Shown piece after piece: positions 42,477-50,691 of a stretch of DNA of 64,000 nt (position 1 is its first letter; each line of letters starts with the position of its first letter). Position numbers and translations under genes: made by a program. Where the stretch lies: NCBI GenBank assembly GCA_023227945.1, contig JALOCC010000004.1:13959-77958 (forward strand). The letters are read 5' to 3'. The DNA comes from Candidatus Omnitrophota bacterium. Lineage in GTDB: Bacteria; Omnitrophota; Gorgyraeia; Duberdicusellales; 4484-171. A model generated the notes under the pieces. The model saw only the letters and a program-made list of their open reading frames with translations, had not been told where the DNA came from and did not search any database.

Positions 42477-42587
42477 TTATACCTCCTTAATTTTCCGCCT
42501 TGGGCGGAAAATTAACCCCGAAGCACTTCGGGTAAATTTCCTGGCCGCAGGCCGAGAAATTTACCCGATATACAGGCGCGAGGGGTA
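42477..42587 (-). promoter_or_regulatory. Structured 5' leader, right copy
   Basis: Begins (minus strand) TACCCCTCGCGCCTGTATAT, 22 of 23 bases as in the left copy. Hairpin CGGGTAAATTTC/GAAATTTACCCG (42529-42567) keeps pairing although T-A in the left copy is G-C here. A second hairpin AATTTTCCGCC/GGCGGAAAATT (42489-42513) precedes AAGGAGG. CCCGAAG/CTTCGGG (42517-42532) would compete with the first hairpin. Confidence 0.7.
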
Positions 42588-42618
42588 AACATAAAACCCT
42601 AAACACATAAACCAGTTG

Positions 42619-42760
42619 TTAGCCGATAGTCGATAGTTTCATAGAAAAGGTTATTTTTATTTATACTAACGACTATCGACTGTCGAGAGCGAAGCCTCCC
42701 CGCAGGGGGGGCATAGTCCACAGTTTTTACTATGGGCTATCGACTATGGACTATTGACTA
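42619..42760. repeat. Intergenic palindromic repeat, CTATGGACTATAG family (copy 2)
   Basis: GTTAGCCGATAGTCGATAG pairs with CTAACGACTATCGACTGTCG, followed by the core GCGAAGCCTCCCCGCAGGGG and CATAGTCCACAG / CTATGGACTATTGAC. It lies at the 3' end of glnS. Confidence 0.85.
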
Positions 42761-44436
42761 ATCTGCTGTTTCCCAAGCTTCTGCTTTATTTTCGCCCAAG
42801 TGTCCCGTAAGGTAGAGATACGGTTAAAAACCAAATTTTGCCCGCAGCTTCGTGTATCAAGGCAAAAATAGCCAAGGCGTTCAAATTGATAACGTTGGTT
42901 AGGTTGCGCTTTTTTAAGCGATGGTTCAAGCTTTGCATCATTAATAGTTTCCAACGAACGCTGGTTTATGTTGGATTTAAAATCACCTCCGGTAGCGACA
43001 TTTTCCGGGTCTGGACTACTAAAAAGCCTGTCGTAAAGGTTAACCTGCGCATTGAAACTATCGTGGCAAGACACCCAATGAATTGTTGCTTTTACCTTGC
43101 GTCCATCTGGTGCGTTTCCGCCGCGGGTTTGCGGGTCATAACTGCAAATTAATTGCGTAATATTGCCGTCTTTATCCTTAATTACTTCTTCGCATTTAAG
43201 AAAATAGGCATAACGCAGCCGCACTTCACGACCTGGGGAAAGACGGAAAAATTCCTTGGGCGGATTTTCGCGAAAATCATCCTGTTCAATGAAAATTTCG
43301 CGGGAGAAAAATATTTTCCGGCTACCCATAGAAGCATCTTCCGGATTATTTACCGCTTCAAGCTCTTCGAATTTACCTTCAGGATAATTTTTGATGATAA
43401 TTTTAAGCGGCCTAAGCACTGCCATTACGCGCGCGGCGGTTTTATTTAAGATGCCGCGTACCGCTTCCTCAAGCACGCCTACATCAATTGTACTGTTAAA
43501 TTTGGCGACACCTATCTCTTCGCAGAAATTATGCAGTGCTTCTTTAGGGTAACCGCGGCGCCGAAGGCCTGCGAGAGTTGGCATGCGCGGGTCATCCCAG
43601 CCGCTGACAAAATTACCTTCAACCAATTCAAGAAGCTTTCGCTTGCTTAATACCGTATAGGTAATATTTAAGCGGGCAAACTCAATCTGCTGCGGATGAA
43701 ATATTTCTAATTGCTCAAGAAACCAATCGTATAAAGGCCGGTGGTTCTCAAATTCAAGCGTGCATATCGAGTGGGTAATGTTTTCTATGGAATCTTCCAA
43801 GCCATGCGCCCAGTCATACGTGGGATATATACACCAATTATCCTTGGTACGATGATGAGCGGAATGTAGGATACGGTACATTATTGGATCACGCATATTA
43901 AAATTAGGATGCGCCATATCTATTTTTGCGCGTAAAGTCCGTGAGCCATCAGGGAATTCACCTTTACGCATCCGCGTGAATAAATCCAGGTTTTCTTCTG
44001 CGCTGCGGTTTCGAAACGGGCTATCTTTTCCCGGCGCGGTTAGAGTGCCGCGCGAGGTGCGGATTTGGTCTGCATTTAAATCGCAGACATAAGCTTTGCC
44101 TTTTTTAATCAAAGCTACCGCGTATTCGTACATTTGCGCAAAATAATCCGAGGCGTAGAAAAGGCGGCCTTGGTAATCTGCGCCAAGCCATTTCACATCC
44201 TCAATGATTGAATCAACGTATTCTTGTTCTTCTTTGCAAGGGTTGGTATCGTCAAAACGCAGATTAAATTTTCCGTTGTATTGCTTGGCTATAGAATAAT
44301 TTAGATAAATCGCCTTGGCGTGGCCAATATGCAAATAACCGTTTGGCTCGGGCGGAAAACGCGTATGCACCCTCGCGTTAAAACGGCCGGTTTTATTATG
44401 CTCATCAATAATTTCGGTAACAAAATTTGGTTTCAT
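42751..44436 (-). CDS. glnS: Glutaminyl-tRNA synthetase
   Basis: 561 residues from ATG 44436 (MKPNFVTEI). The HIGH motif is in [20 protein letters not shown], the KMSKS equivalent is VLSKRKL, and the anticodon-binding C-terminal half is present. It charges tRNA-Gln directly, so the organism need not use the GatCAB route for Gln. An 18-residue upstream extension (44437-44490) is encoded by a CGCGGATATCCGC repeat and is probably not translated. Confidence 0.95.
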   Translation of the reverse strand: MKPNFVTEIIDEHNKTGRFNARVHTRFPPEPNGYLHIGHAKAIYLNYSIAKQYNGKFNLRFDDTNPCKEEQEYVDSIIEDVKWLGADYQGRLFYASDYFAQMYEYAVALIKKGKAYVCDLNADQIRTSRGTLTAPGKDSPFRNRSAEENLDLFTRMRKGEFPDGSRTLRAKIDMAHPNFNMRDPIMYRILHSAHHRTKDNWCIYPTYDWAHGLEDSIENITHSICTLEFENHRPLYDWFLEQLEIFHPQQIEFARLNITYTVLSKRKLLELVEGNFVSGWDDPRMPTLAGLRRRGYPKEALHNFCEEIGVAKFNSTIDVGVLEEAVRGILNKTAARVMAVLRPLKIIIKNYPEGKFEELEAVNNPEDASMGSRKIFFSREIFIEQDDFRENPPKEFFRLSPGREVRLRYAYFLKCEEVIKDKDGNITQLICSYDPQTRGGNAPDGRKVKATIHWVSCHDSFNAQVNLYDRLFSSPDPENVATGGDFKSNINQRSLETINDAKLEPSLKKAQPNQRYQFERLGYFCLDTRSCGQNLVFNRISTLRDTWAKIKQKLGKQQISQ

Positions 44437-44452
44437 ATGGAAGAATAGATGC

Positions 44453-44536
44453 GGATTGCCGCGGATACTTACGCGGATTTCCGCACACAAACTCGTTTGC
44501 GTTTATCCGCGTATAGATCCGCGGATATCCGCTTCT
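44453..44536. repeat. Intergenic palindromic repeat, GCGGATATCCGC family
   Basis: GATTGCCGCGGATACTTACG faces GTATAGATCCGCGGATATCC, with CACAAACTCGTTTGCG in the middle. It lies between gltX and glnS. Confidence 0.8.
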
Positions 44537-44550
44537 ATGTTTATTGCTTT

Positions 44551-45861
44551 CTATGTATTAGCACCCCAATAATCAATCAGCCGTTTTAACATGGCTACAA
44601 CTCTTTCTTTACCAAGGACCTCCATGGTTTCAAATAAGCTGGGGCCTACTTTTTTTCCGGAAAGCGCAACTCTCACAGGATGAACCAGCTCTTTCGTTTT
44701 AAGGCCTAAATCGGTTGCAACTTTTCGGAATTCTTGTTCTACTTCTTCGTGATTAAAATTTGTGAGGGCAGAAAATTTTTCCGCCAGTATATTTATTTCT
44801 TTGGATAAGTTCCGCGCAAGGATTTCTTTGGTATCTTCATCGTAAGTATAATCATCATAGAAACAAAATCTGGCGCGGGTAAACAAATCCGACAGCTTGG
44901 AAAGCCTGTCTTTAAAAAGCAGGAATACCTTTTTAGCATATTCTTTATCAATATTAGCCGGTAAAAAGTTTTTGCCTTTCAAATACTCTTCAACCAGCGA
45001 TAAGTATTCCTCTGGGCTTTTTTTCTTTATATATTCTGAATTCATCCAGTTTAATTTATCCATAGAAAAGGCCGCGGCAGTTTTATTCACTTTTTTTATC
45101 TCAAAAATATCTTTGGCTTCGGAAAGGGTAATTATTTCACGGTTACCTCCGGGAGACCAGCTTAAAAGTAAAAGGTAGTTGGCGATTGCGCAGGATAAAT
45201 AACCATCCTCTTTGTATTCGCGTATGGAAGTCGCACCATAACGTTTGGACATTCTTCCGCCTTCCTCGGATAGGATCAGGGGAACGTGCGCAAATTGCGG
45301 CACGGAAAACCCCAGGGCTTTATACATTAATATTTGTTTTGGAGTATTGGAAATATGGTCTTCTCCTCTTATGATAAGCGACATTTCCATAAGCGCGTCG
45401 TCTATACAACAGCTAAAATTATAAGTGGGGGTGCCGTCTTTTTTAATAATAACCTCTTCCTCTTTGGGCAATTCGTTAAAAACAATTTTACCGCGGATTA
45501 AATCATCAATTTCTACATTAGCATTAGCAAAATCGTATTTAAAAAATACCGCGTCGTCTTTCTTGTAAGCCCTGCCGCAATCAATAAGTTTTTGTGCATA
45601 ATCACGGTAAAGGCCGAACCTTTTTGACTGATAATAAATTTCATCGAAGTCCATACCCAGCCACTTTATGCTTTCTAAAATCTCATCAAGATACTCCTGC
45701 TTTGAGCGCGCAAGGTCAGTATCTTCAATGCGCAGAATAAATTTTCCTTTTGTATGGCGCGCGTAAAGCCAGTTAAAAAGGCAGGTTCGCGCTCCGCCGA
45801 TATGCAAATATCCGGTAGGCGACGGCGCAAATCGAACTATCGTCTTATCAGTACTTTTCAT
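44551..45861 (-). CDS. gltX: Glutamyl-tRNA synthetase
   Basis: 436 residues: APSPTGYLHIGGARTCLF (HIGH-like) and RMSKRYG (KMSKS-like), GEDHISNTPKQ, and a helical anticodon-binding C-terminus. It is somewhat shorter than the 460-490 typical length. It overlaps the TPR membrane protein gene by 14 bp and precedes glnS; the two related synthetases are neighbours. Confidence 0.94.
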   Translation of the reverse strand: MKSTDKTIVRFAPSPTGYLHIGGARTCLFNWLYARHTKGKFILRIEDTDLARSKQEYLDEILESIKWLGMDFDEIYYQSKRFGLYRDYAQKLIDCGRAYKKDDAVFFKYDFANANVEIDDLIRGKIVFNELPKEEEVIIKKDGTPTYNFSCCIDDALMEMSLIIRGEDHISNTPKQILMYKALGFSVPQFAHVPLILSEEGGRMSKRYGATSIREYKEDGYLSCAIANYLLLLSWSPGGNREIITLSEAKDIFEIKKVNKTAAAFSMDKLNWMNSEYIKKKSPEEYLSLVEEYLKGKNFLPANIDKEYAKKVFLLFKDRLSKLSDLFTRARFCFYDDYTYDEDTKEILARNLSKEINILAEKFSALTNFNHEEVEQEFRKVATDLGLKTKELVHPVRVALSGKKVGPSLFETMEVLGKERVVAMLKRLIDYWGANT

Positions 45862-47794
45862 TTTTGGTCTCCTCTAAGAATTTGTTAAAATCTACTTTAT
45901 ATTTTTCTGCTTCCCTGCGTGCATCTTCTAAATTTGCGGTTTTTACATATATTTTTGCTAAAAGAGTATGTGCGCTTTCCAAAGAGGGATTAAAAAATAA
46001 ACTGTTGCGGCAATACATAAAAGCCTTGTCGTAACTGCCCTGTCTGTAATAAATTTTCGCAAGAAGCAGATATGCTTCGTCATTGTTTGGATAAATCTTT
46101 ATTATTTCATTTAAATATTCTTTACTTTTTTCGTAATAACCCAAAAAGTATAAAACTTTTGCTTTATCGAGATAACTTTTCACATAAGGCATTTTGAGCT
46201 TGATATTTTTAATCAAATCAAGCTTCTCGACATTCAAAGAACCAAAGTCAACTATAAGAGCCTTTAACGAAGGGTCTTTCTCGATAAGATCATCTTTGAC
46301 AAAAATTATTCCATCCCAGCCAAAATATACGCATTTAAAGCCTTTTTCGTTGATATACTTTATGCTCGATGAAGGGGTATCTGCAAAATAACACATGATA
46401 AACCCGTCCAAATCATATTTTTTTATTGCATATTTTAACGCAGCTTCATTGCCTCTAATGATTTGTGTATACATATCAAAAAATTCTGGCCCGTAGAAAT
46501 CCGCCCGTCCGTCGATAAAAACCTTTCTTTGCGGGAAAAAATTAAATATTAAATGGGCGCCAATGTTAAATGTGTTAAACATTCGCTCGGGGAGCTTATG
46601 TTTTTCTATAAAATCAAGCATATCTTTGGGATTTTCATAAGGGTCTATATTTAAAAAAGCGGATTTTACGTTGATTTCCTGATTTTGGGTAATTAATGCC
46701 CGTCCGCGGCCGGGGAAACTTTTAAGTTGCTGGAACATGCTTATAGAGAAAACGATAGCCAGTACAATAAAGAATAATTTCAGCAATTTAAAGCCTTTTT
46801 CTTTCAAAATATTTTTCAACAAAAAATCTTTTATCTGCGAATACCTGTCAACGAATACAGCTATTGCAACTGGAACGAAAAAATACATATTACGCAGAGA
46901 GTTTGAAGAAAATATAGCCAAGGCTATTATCAGGCCTACATAGAAAAAATTTAGTTTATGCAAGAAAACAAGGCACACTAAAGAAAATAGTATGAAATTA
47001 AAGAAAATCCGGTTATGCGAAAAATCCGAAAAGGGGCTTTGGAGCTCTTGAATGTATTTATAAAATATTTTTTGGTTGCCGGATGCGATATCTTTTAAAA
47101 TTGTTAAAGGGTACTTAATTGTTTGAATGGGTTGGGGAGTTAAAAAACAGGCGAGAAAAGTTAATACAAAAATTATTTTAACTGTGTTATAAAAAGCTAT
47201 ATCAGTTTCTTTATTTTTTATCTTGCCCAGTAAAAGATAGATAAGTAAAACAGCCGGCCCTAAAAAGAAAAATCCGTGGATATTGACCCAAAAAACCTGA
47301 ATTAATGGAAGAAAGAAAAGCAGCCATTTTTTCTTAAAAACAAAGGGCGTCAAGAATAAAATAAAAAAGAGAAAACTGAAATTATCCGGCCGCAAAGTAA
47401 ATCGCCCGAAAGATACCTGAAGCCCATAAAAAATAAGCGGGAAACTAAACATCCACTCAGTTTTTAGCGAAAAAATCGCAAGCATCAGGAAGGCTAGGCA
47501 AAAAACCGCGGTTCGTAAAAAGAAAAACCCATCAATTCCCCAATTTTTGTAGAGCGAGTAAATTAAAACCTGATAAAACCATTCATGGTTAGTCCAGGGG
47601 CTGCCTGCCTTGGAAAAAGAAAATATGTCCTCCTTGGGAATACTTTTGTGCGTGACGATATATTCTCCGCACTTGGTATGAAAAAAATAATCCGCATCAT
47701 TTAAGTTGTAGGAAACACATAAAACTAAAAATGCGAAAAAGATGAAAAAAACCGGAAATTTTAAAAATTCAACCGCTTTATTGCCCATTTGCAT
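45848..47794 (-). CDS. Polytopic membrane protein with C-terminal TPR repeats
   Basis: 648 residues: about ten membrane helices with a first-loop DADYFFHTKCGEYIV and HEWFYQVLIYSL, resembling GT-C-type glycosyltransferase N-termini, a periplasmic domain (NTFNIGAHLIFNFFPQRKVF, then IDGRADFYGPEF), and two or three TPR repeats (about 540-640, AYLLLAKIYYRQGSYDKAF). Probably an envelope glycan enzyme or related protein; the substrate is unknown. Overlap with gltX suggests cotranscription. Confidence 0.7.
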   Translation of the reverse strand: MQMGNKAVEFLKFPVFFIFFAFLVLCVSYNLNDADYFFHTKCGEYIVTHKSIPKEDIFSFSKAGSPWTNHEWFYQVLIYSLYKNWGIDGFFFLRTAVFCLAFLMLAIFSLKTEWMFSFPLIFYGLQVSFGRFTLRPDNFSFLFFILFLTPFVFKKKWLLFFLPLIQVFWVNIHGFFFLGPAVLLIYLLLGKIKNKETDIAFYNTVKIIFVLTFLACFLTPQPIQTIKYPLTILKDIASGNQKIFYKYIQELQSPFSDFSHNRIFFNFILFSLVCLVFLHKLNFFYVGLIIALAIFSSNSLRNMYFFVPVAIAVFVDRYSQIKDFLLKNILKEKGFKLLKLFFIVLAIVFSISMFQQLKSFPGRGRALITQNQEINVKSAFLNIDPYENPKDMLDFIEKHKLPERMFNTFNIGAHLIFNFFPQRKVFIDGRADFYGPEFFDMYTQIIRGNEAALKYAIKKYDLDGFIMCYFADTPSSSIKYINEKGFKCVYFGWDGIIFVKDDLIEKDPSLKALIVDFGSLNVEKLDLIKNIKLKMPYVKSYLDKAKVLYFLGYYEKSKEYLNEIIKIYPNNDEAYLLLAKIYYRQGSYDKAFMYCRNSLFFNPSLESAHTLLAKIYVKTANLEDARREAEKYKVDFNKFLEETKNEKY

Positions 47795-47823
47795 TTTTGG
47801 ATAATTTTGAAGCTTGTATAAGT

Positions 47824-48366
47824 TTAATGATTCTTGGCTGCTTCGTGGCCCCTAGACAATGCTTTGATGTTAATATTTAGCATAGAACTATTGGCGCTAA
47901 AGATTTTTTTTAAAATCCCGGTAATTGTTTCCTGCTTAAGAATATCCGGATTTAGTTGGATAAGCGCGCCTAAAGCAACTACATTTGCACATCTTATATC
48001 TCCGCATTTAAGGGCAACCTTGCTTAACGGAAGATAAATTATCTTTTTAGCTGATAAATTTGGTTTGTCTTGTATGAGGTCTGAATTCAATATTAAGGTA
48101 CAATTTTTGTCCAATCGATTTTTGAATTTCTCCAGAGATTGCTGGTTTAATATTATTGCCGCGTCAGGCGTTTCAACGAGTGGGGATGCAATAGGCTTAT
48201 CTGAAATCTTTACATAGCAATACGCAGTCCCCCCTCTTACTTCTGGCCCATAAGAAGGGAAATACGTTGTGAATTTATTTTCTAAAATTGCTGCGGCGGC
48301 AATTACTTTGCCAAGGCTCATTAAACCTTGCCCGCCTGCACCGGATAGTAGTATATCTACTTTCAT
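47824..48366 (-). CDS. 2-oxoacid:ferredoxin oxidoreductase, gamma subunit
   Basis: 180 residues starting MKVDILLSGAGGQGLMSLGK, the signature of the gamma subunit of KorC/VorC/PorG type. PSYGPEVRGGTAYCYVKIS is also conserved. It is the small catalytic-complex subunit that shapes the CoA site. It lies downstream of the beta subunit after a CTAGATGC repeat. Confidence 0.9.
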   Translation of the reverse strand: MKVDILLSGAGGQGLMSLGKVIAAAAILENKFTTYFPSYGPEVRGGTAYCYVKISDKPIASPLVETPDAAIILNQQSLEKFKNRLDKNCTLILNSDLIQDKPNLSAKKIIYLPLSKVALKCGDIRCANVVALGALIQLNPDILKQETITGILKKIFSANSSMLNINIKALSRGHEAAKNH

Positions 48367-48379
48367 AATTTAAATTTGC

Positions 48380-48463
48380 ATCGATTCTCGATGCTAGATC
48401 CTAGATACTTGTTGTCTTTATTTTTTACGAGCATCTAGTATCAAGCATCTAGCATCTAAATCG
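48380..48463. repeat. Intergenic palindromic repeat, CTAGATGCTAG family
   Basis: GATTCTCGATGCTAGATCC and GCATCTAGTATCAAGCATCT are inverted between the gamma and beta oxidoreductase genes. Confidence 0.8.
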
Positions 48464-48467
48464 TTAT

Positions 48468-49205
48468 TCATGTTGATTTAATAACTCCCAAAGGAAACGT
48501 TTTTACCATTTCTTCATCTATCCACTTCATTGCATCATGTGGCTTTTTCTGCCAAACCGTAGGACAGGGGCTTAAAACTTCAACTATCGAAAAACCTTTA
48601 TTTTCTAATTGATTTGTAAAAGCTTTTTTGATGTATGAGCGCGCTTTTATTATTTCTTTTGGGCTGGAAACCGCGGCGCGCGCTGCAAAATTAACCCCTT
48701 CGAGGCTGGCTAAAATTTCACTAAATTTTATAGGCCAACCTTCTTTAGCTTTGGGGCTTCGCCCCCAAGGTGTAGTTATTGTTATTTGGCCGGTAAGCGT
48801 TGTTGGCGCCATTTGCCCTCCAGTCATACCATAGCAGGCATTATTTACAAAAATACAGCTAACGTTCTCGCCTCTATTTGCCGTATGAAAAGTTTCTGCC
48901 ATTCCTATGGAAACCAGGTCTCCATCGCCCTGATACGTAAAAACAACGTTCTCTGGCCGGCATCTTTTTATTCCGGTTGCAACCGCAAGCGCCCTTCCAT
49001 GCGCGGCCTCGCAAACATCAAAATCCCAATAATCGTATGCAACAACCGCGCAGCCAACCGGAGCGACTCCTATTGTCTTTTCGCGAAGCCCAAGCTCATC
49101 GATTACTTCGGCAACTAATCGATGCAAAATTCCGTGGCCGCAACCGGAGCAATAATGGGTTGCAGCATCCCTCAACGAAACTGGCCTTGTAAATTTTGAC
49201 TTCAT
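48468..49205 (-). CDS. 2-oxoacid:ferredoxin oxidoreductase, beta (TPP) subunit
   Basis: About 245 residues: HYCSGCGHGILHRL, GCAVVAYDYWDFD, TYQGDGDLVSIGMAE and NNACYGMTGGQMAPTTL bind thiamine pyrophosphate and Mg. The start is ATG 49205 (MKSKFTRPVS). With the alpha, gamma and delta genes it forms a complete oxidoreductase that turns a 2-oxoacid and CoA into acyl-CoA, CO2 and reduced ferredoxin. Confidence 0.93.
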   Translation of the reverse strand: MKSKFTRPVSLRDAATHYCSGCGHGILHRLVAEVIDELGLREKTIGVAPVGCAVVAYDYWDFDVCEAAHGRALAVATGIKRCRPENVVFTYQGDGDLVSIGMAETFHTANRGENVSCIFVNNACYGMTGGQMAPTTLTGQITITTPWGRSPKAKEGWPIKFSEILASLEGVNFAARAAVSSPKEIIKARSYIKKAFTNQLENKGFSIVEVLSPCPTVWQKKPHDAMKWIDEEMVKTFPLGVIKST

Positions 49206-49210
49206 GTTAT

Positions 49211-49328
49211 GCAACAATTATACGTAGCACGTCACACGTATCCTCGCCACCATATAAAAACATTTAGGCGAGTCCACTTGGAGTGGAGGTAACACGTCTT
49301 TTAAAACGTGCTACTTGTTACGTGGTAC
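49211..49328. repeat. Intergenic palindromic repeat, CGTAACATGTAACACG family (copy 2)
   Basis: ATACGTAGCACGTCACACGT and GTGCTACTTGTTACGTGGTA are inverted around GGCGAGTCCACTTGGAGTGG, between the beta and alpha oxidoreductase genes. Related to 6280-6360. Confidence 0.75.
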
Positions 49329-50373
49329 TTTTAACAAATTTCATAATCTCCGTAACCGATGGAATTCCACCGCCGGTTTTGCCAAGAAATTTGACCTCTT
49401 TGCCGGGCAATGCAAGTTTTACGTCATCAAGCATTTGGCCGAGAGATTGTTCAATTACAAATATTTTTTTTATATTTTTGGCGCACTTTTGTAAGCCCGC
49501 ATCTGGATACGGCCAAAGGCTTATTGGCCTAAATAACCCCGCTTTTATTTTCTGTTCTCGAAGCATATCAACTGTTTCCCAGGCAATACGTGCCTGCGAG
49601 CCATAAGCTATAATAAGATATTTTGCATCTTCTGTTTTATATGTGGAACTTCTTTGCTCATTCTGTTTTATTTTTTCCCATTTTTCTCTAAGCTTTTCAT
49701 TGTGAATCTCGAGCGCTCCTTCCTTAAGAAAAAAAGATTTTGCTATATTCGCCGGCCGGCCCTTTGCCCCTGTAAGCGCCCACTTTTTGGGAGGAAGTTT
49801 TTTCTTAAATTCGCTTTTTGAAGGAAAATCTACCCCCTCCATCGCCTGGCCGACGATTGCATCCGCTAAAATTAAAACCGGTGTCCGGTAATAATCCGCC
49901 AGATCAAAACCAAGTAAAACTAATTTGGCTGCCTCTTCGGCGGAAAAAGGGGCGAGTACCGGCGTAAAATAATCGCCGTGGCCGCCGCCGCGGGTTGACT
50001 GAAAATAATCACTTTGGCTGGATGTGATATTTCCCAGACCAGGCCCGCCACGCATAACATTTATTATAACCGCCGGCAAGCCGGCGCCTGCAATATAGGA
50101 GATACCTTCCTGTTTAAGCGATATGCCGGGGCTGGAAGAACTAGTAAGCGCGCGCGCCCCTGTTGCGGCTGCGCCAAAAACCATATTTATAGCGGCCAAC
50201 TCGCTTTCTGCCTGGATAAAAACTCTCTTTTCTTCCTTCATTCTCCTTGCCATATAGGTGGGGATTTCATTTTGCGGAGTGATAGGATATCCTGCATAAA
50301 AATAGCAGCCTGCTTTGATTGCAGCCTCTGCCATGGCTTCATTACCGCTCATTAATATTTTTTTTGTTTTCAT
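49318..50373 (-). CDS. 2-oxoacid:ferredoxin oxidoreductase, alpha subunit (VorB-like)
   Basis: 351 residues: GNEAMAEAAIKAGCYFYAGYP, TSSSSPGISLKQEGISYIAG, RGGPGLGN. The length and order with a separate ferredoxin subunit match the VorB/KorA group (branched-chain 2-oxoacid or 2-oxoglutarate), which cannot be separated by eye. It follows the ferredoxin-like gene with an AGCTATCAG repeat in between. Confidence 0.9.
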   Translation of the reverse strand: MKTKKILMSGNEAMAEAAIKAGCYFYAGYPITPQNEIPTYMARRMKEEKRVFIQAESELAAINMVFGAAATGARALTSSSSPGISLKQEGISYIAGAGLPAVIINVMRGGPGLGNITSSQSDYFQSTRGGGHGDYFTPVLAPFSAEEAAKLVLLGFDLADYYRTPVLILADAIVGQAMEGVDFPSKSEFKKKLPPKKWALTGAKGRPANIAKSFFLKEGALEIHNEKLREKWEKIKQNEQRSSTYKTEDAKYLIIAYGSQARIAWETVDMLREQKIKAGLFRPISLWPYPDAGLQKCAKNIKKIFVIEQSLGQMLDDVKLALPGKEVKFLGKTGGGIPSVTEIMKFVKSTT

Positions 50374-50382
50374 ATATTATAA

Positions 50383-50478
50383 AGCTATCAGCCTTCAGGC
50401 GTCAGTTGTCAGCTGCCCTTCAAGGGCGCCCCTTGGGGGGGCTGAAAGCTGCCTGCCGGCAGGCAGGGCTGATAGCTA
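50383..50478. repeat. Intergenic palindromic repeat, AGCTGATAGCTGAAAG family (copy 4)
   Basis: AAAGCTATCAGCCTTCAGGC and GGGCTGATAGCT are inverted; GC words CAAGGGCGCCCCTTGG and CTGCCTGCCGGCAGGCAG sit in the loop. Between alpha and ferredoxin-like subunit genes; its right end overlaps the ferredoxin stop. Confidence 0.85.
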
Positions 50479-50691
50479 TTTTTCGCATATTTCTATACAA
50501 CAATCCGGGCAAACCAGGAAACAGAAACCGCATCCGCTGCAAGAGGATGTATTTTTGACTTTAGCGTATTTTATTCCTTTTTTATTCAGATCTTGCGACA
50601 AAACAAGATTTTTTGAAGGACAAAAGAAAATACAAAGCTGACAACCTTTGCATTTTTCTTTGTCTATTGAGATAATGATTGGAGCATTCAT
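50476..50691 (-). CDS. 2x[4Fe-4S] ferredoxin subunit of the oxidoreductase
   Basis: 71 residues with two clusters: CKGCQLCIFFCP and CSGCGFCFLVCPDCC. It is the delta subunit that takes electrons from the TPP centre. It begins inside the stop of dxs (4-bp overlap), so the oxidoreductase operon starts from dxs. Confidence 0.9.
   Translation of the reverse strand: MNAPIIISIDKEKCKGCQLCIFFCPSKNLVLSQDLNKKGIKYAKVKNTSSCSGCGFCFLVCPDCCIEICEK

Noticed and set aside
41746-42587. Inverted 23-bp repeats as transposon ends
   Set aside because: There is no transposase between them, similarity extends through the full leaders to the Shine-Dalgarno of each gene, and hairpins covary, so homologous leaders are the better reading.
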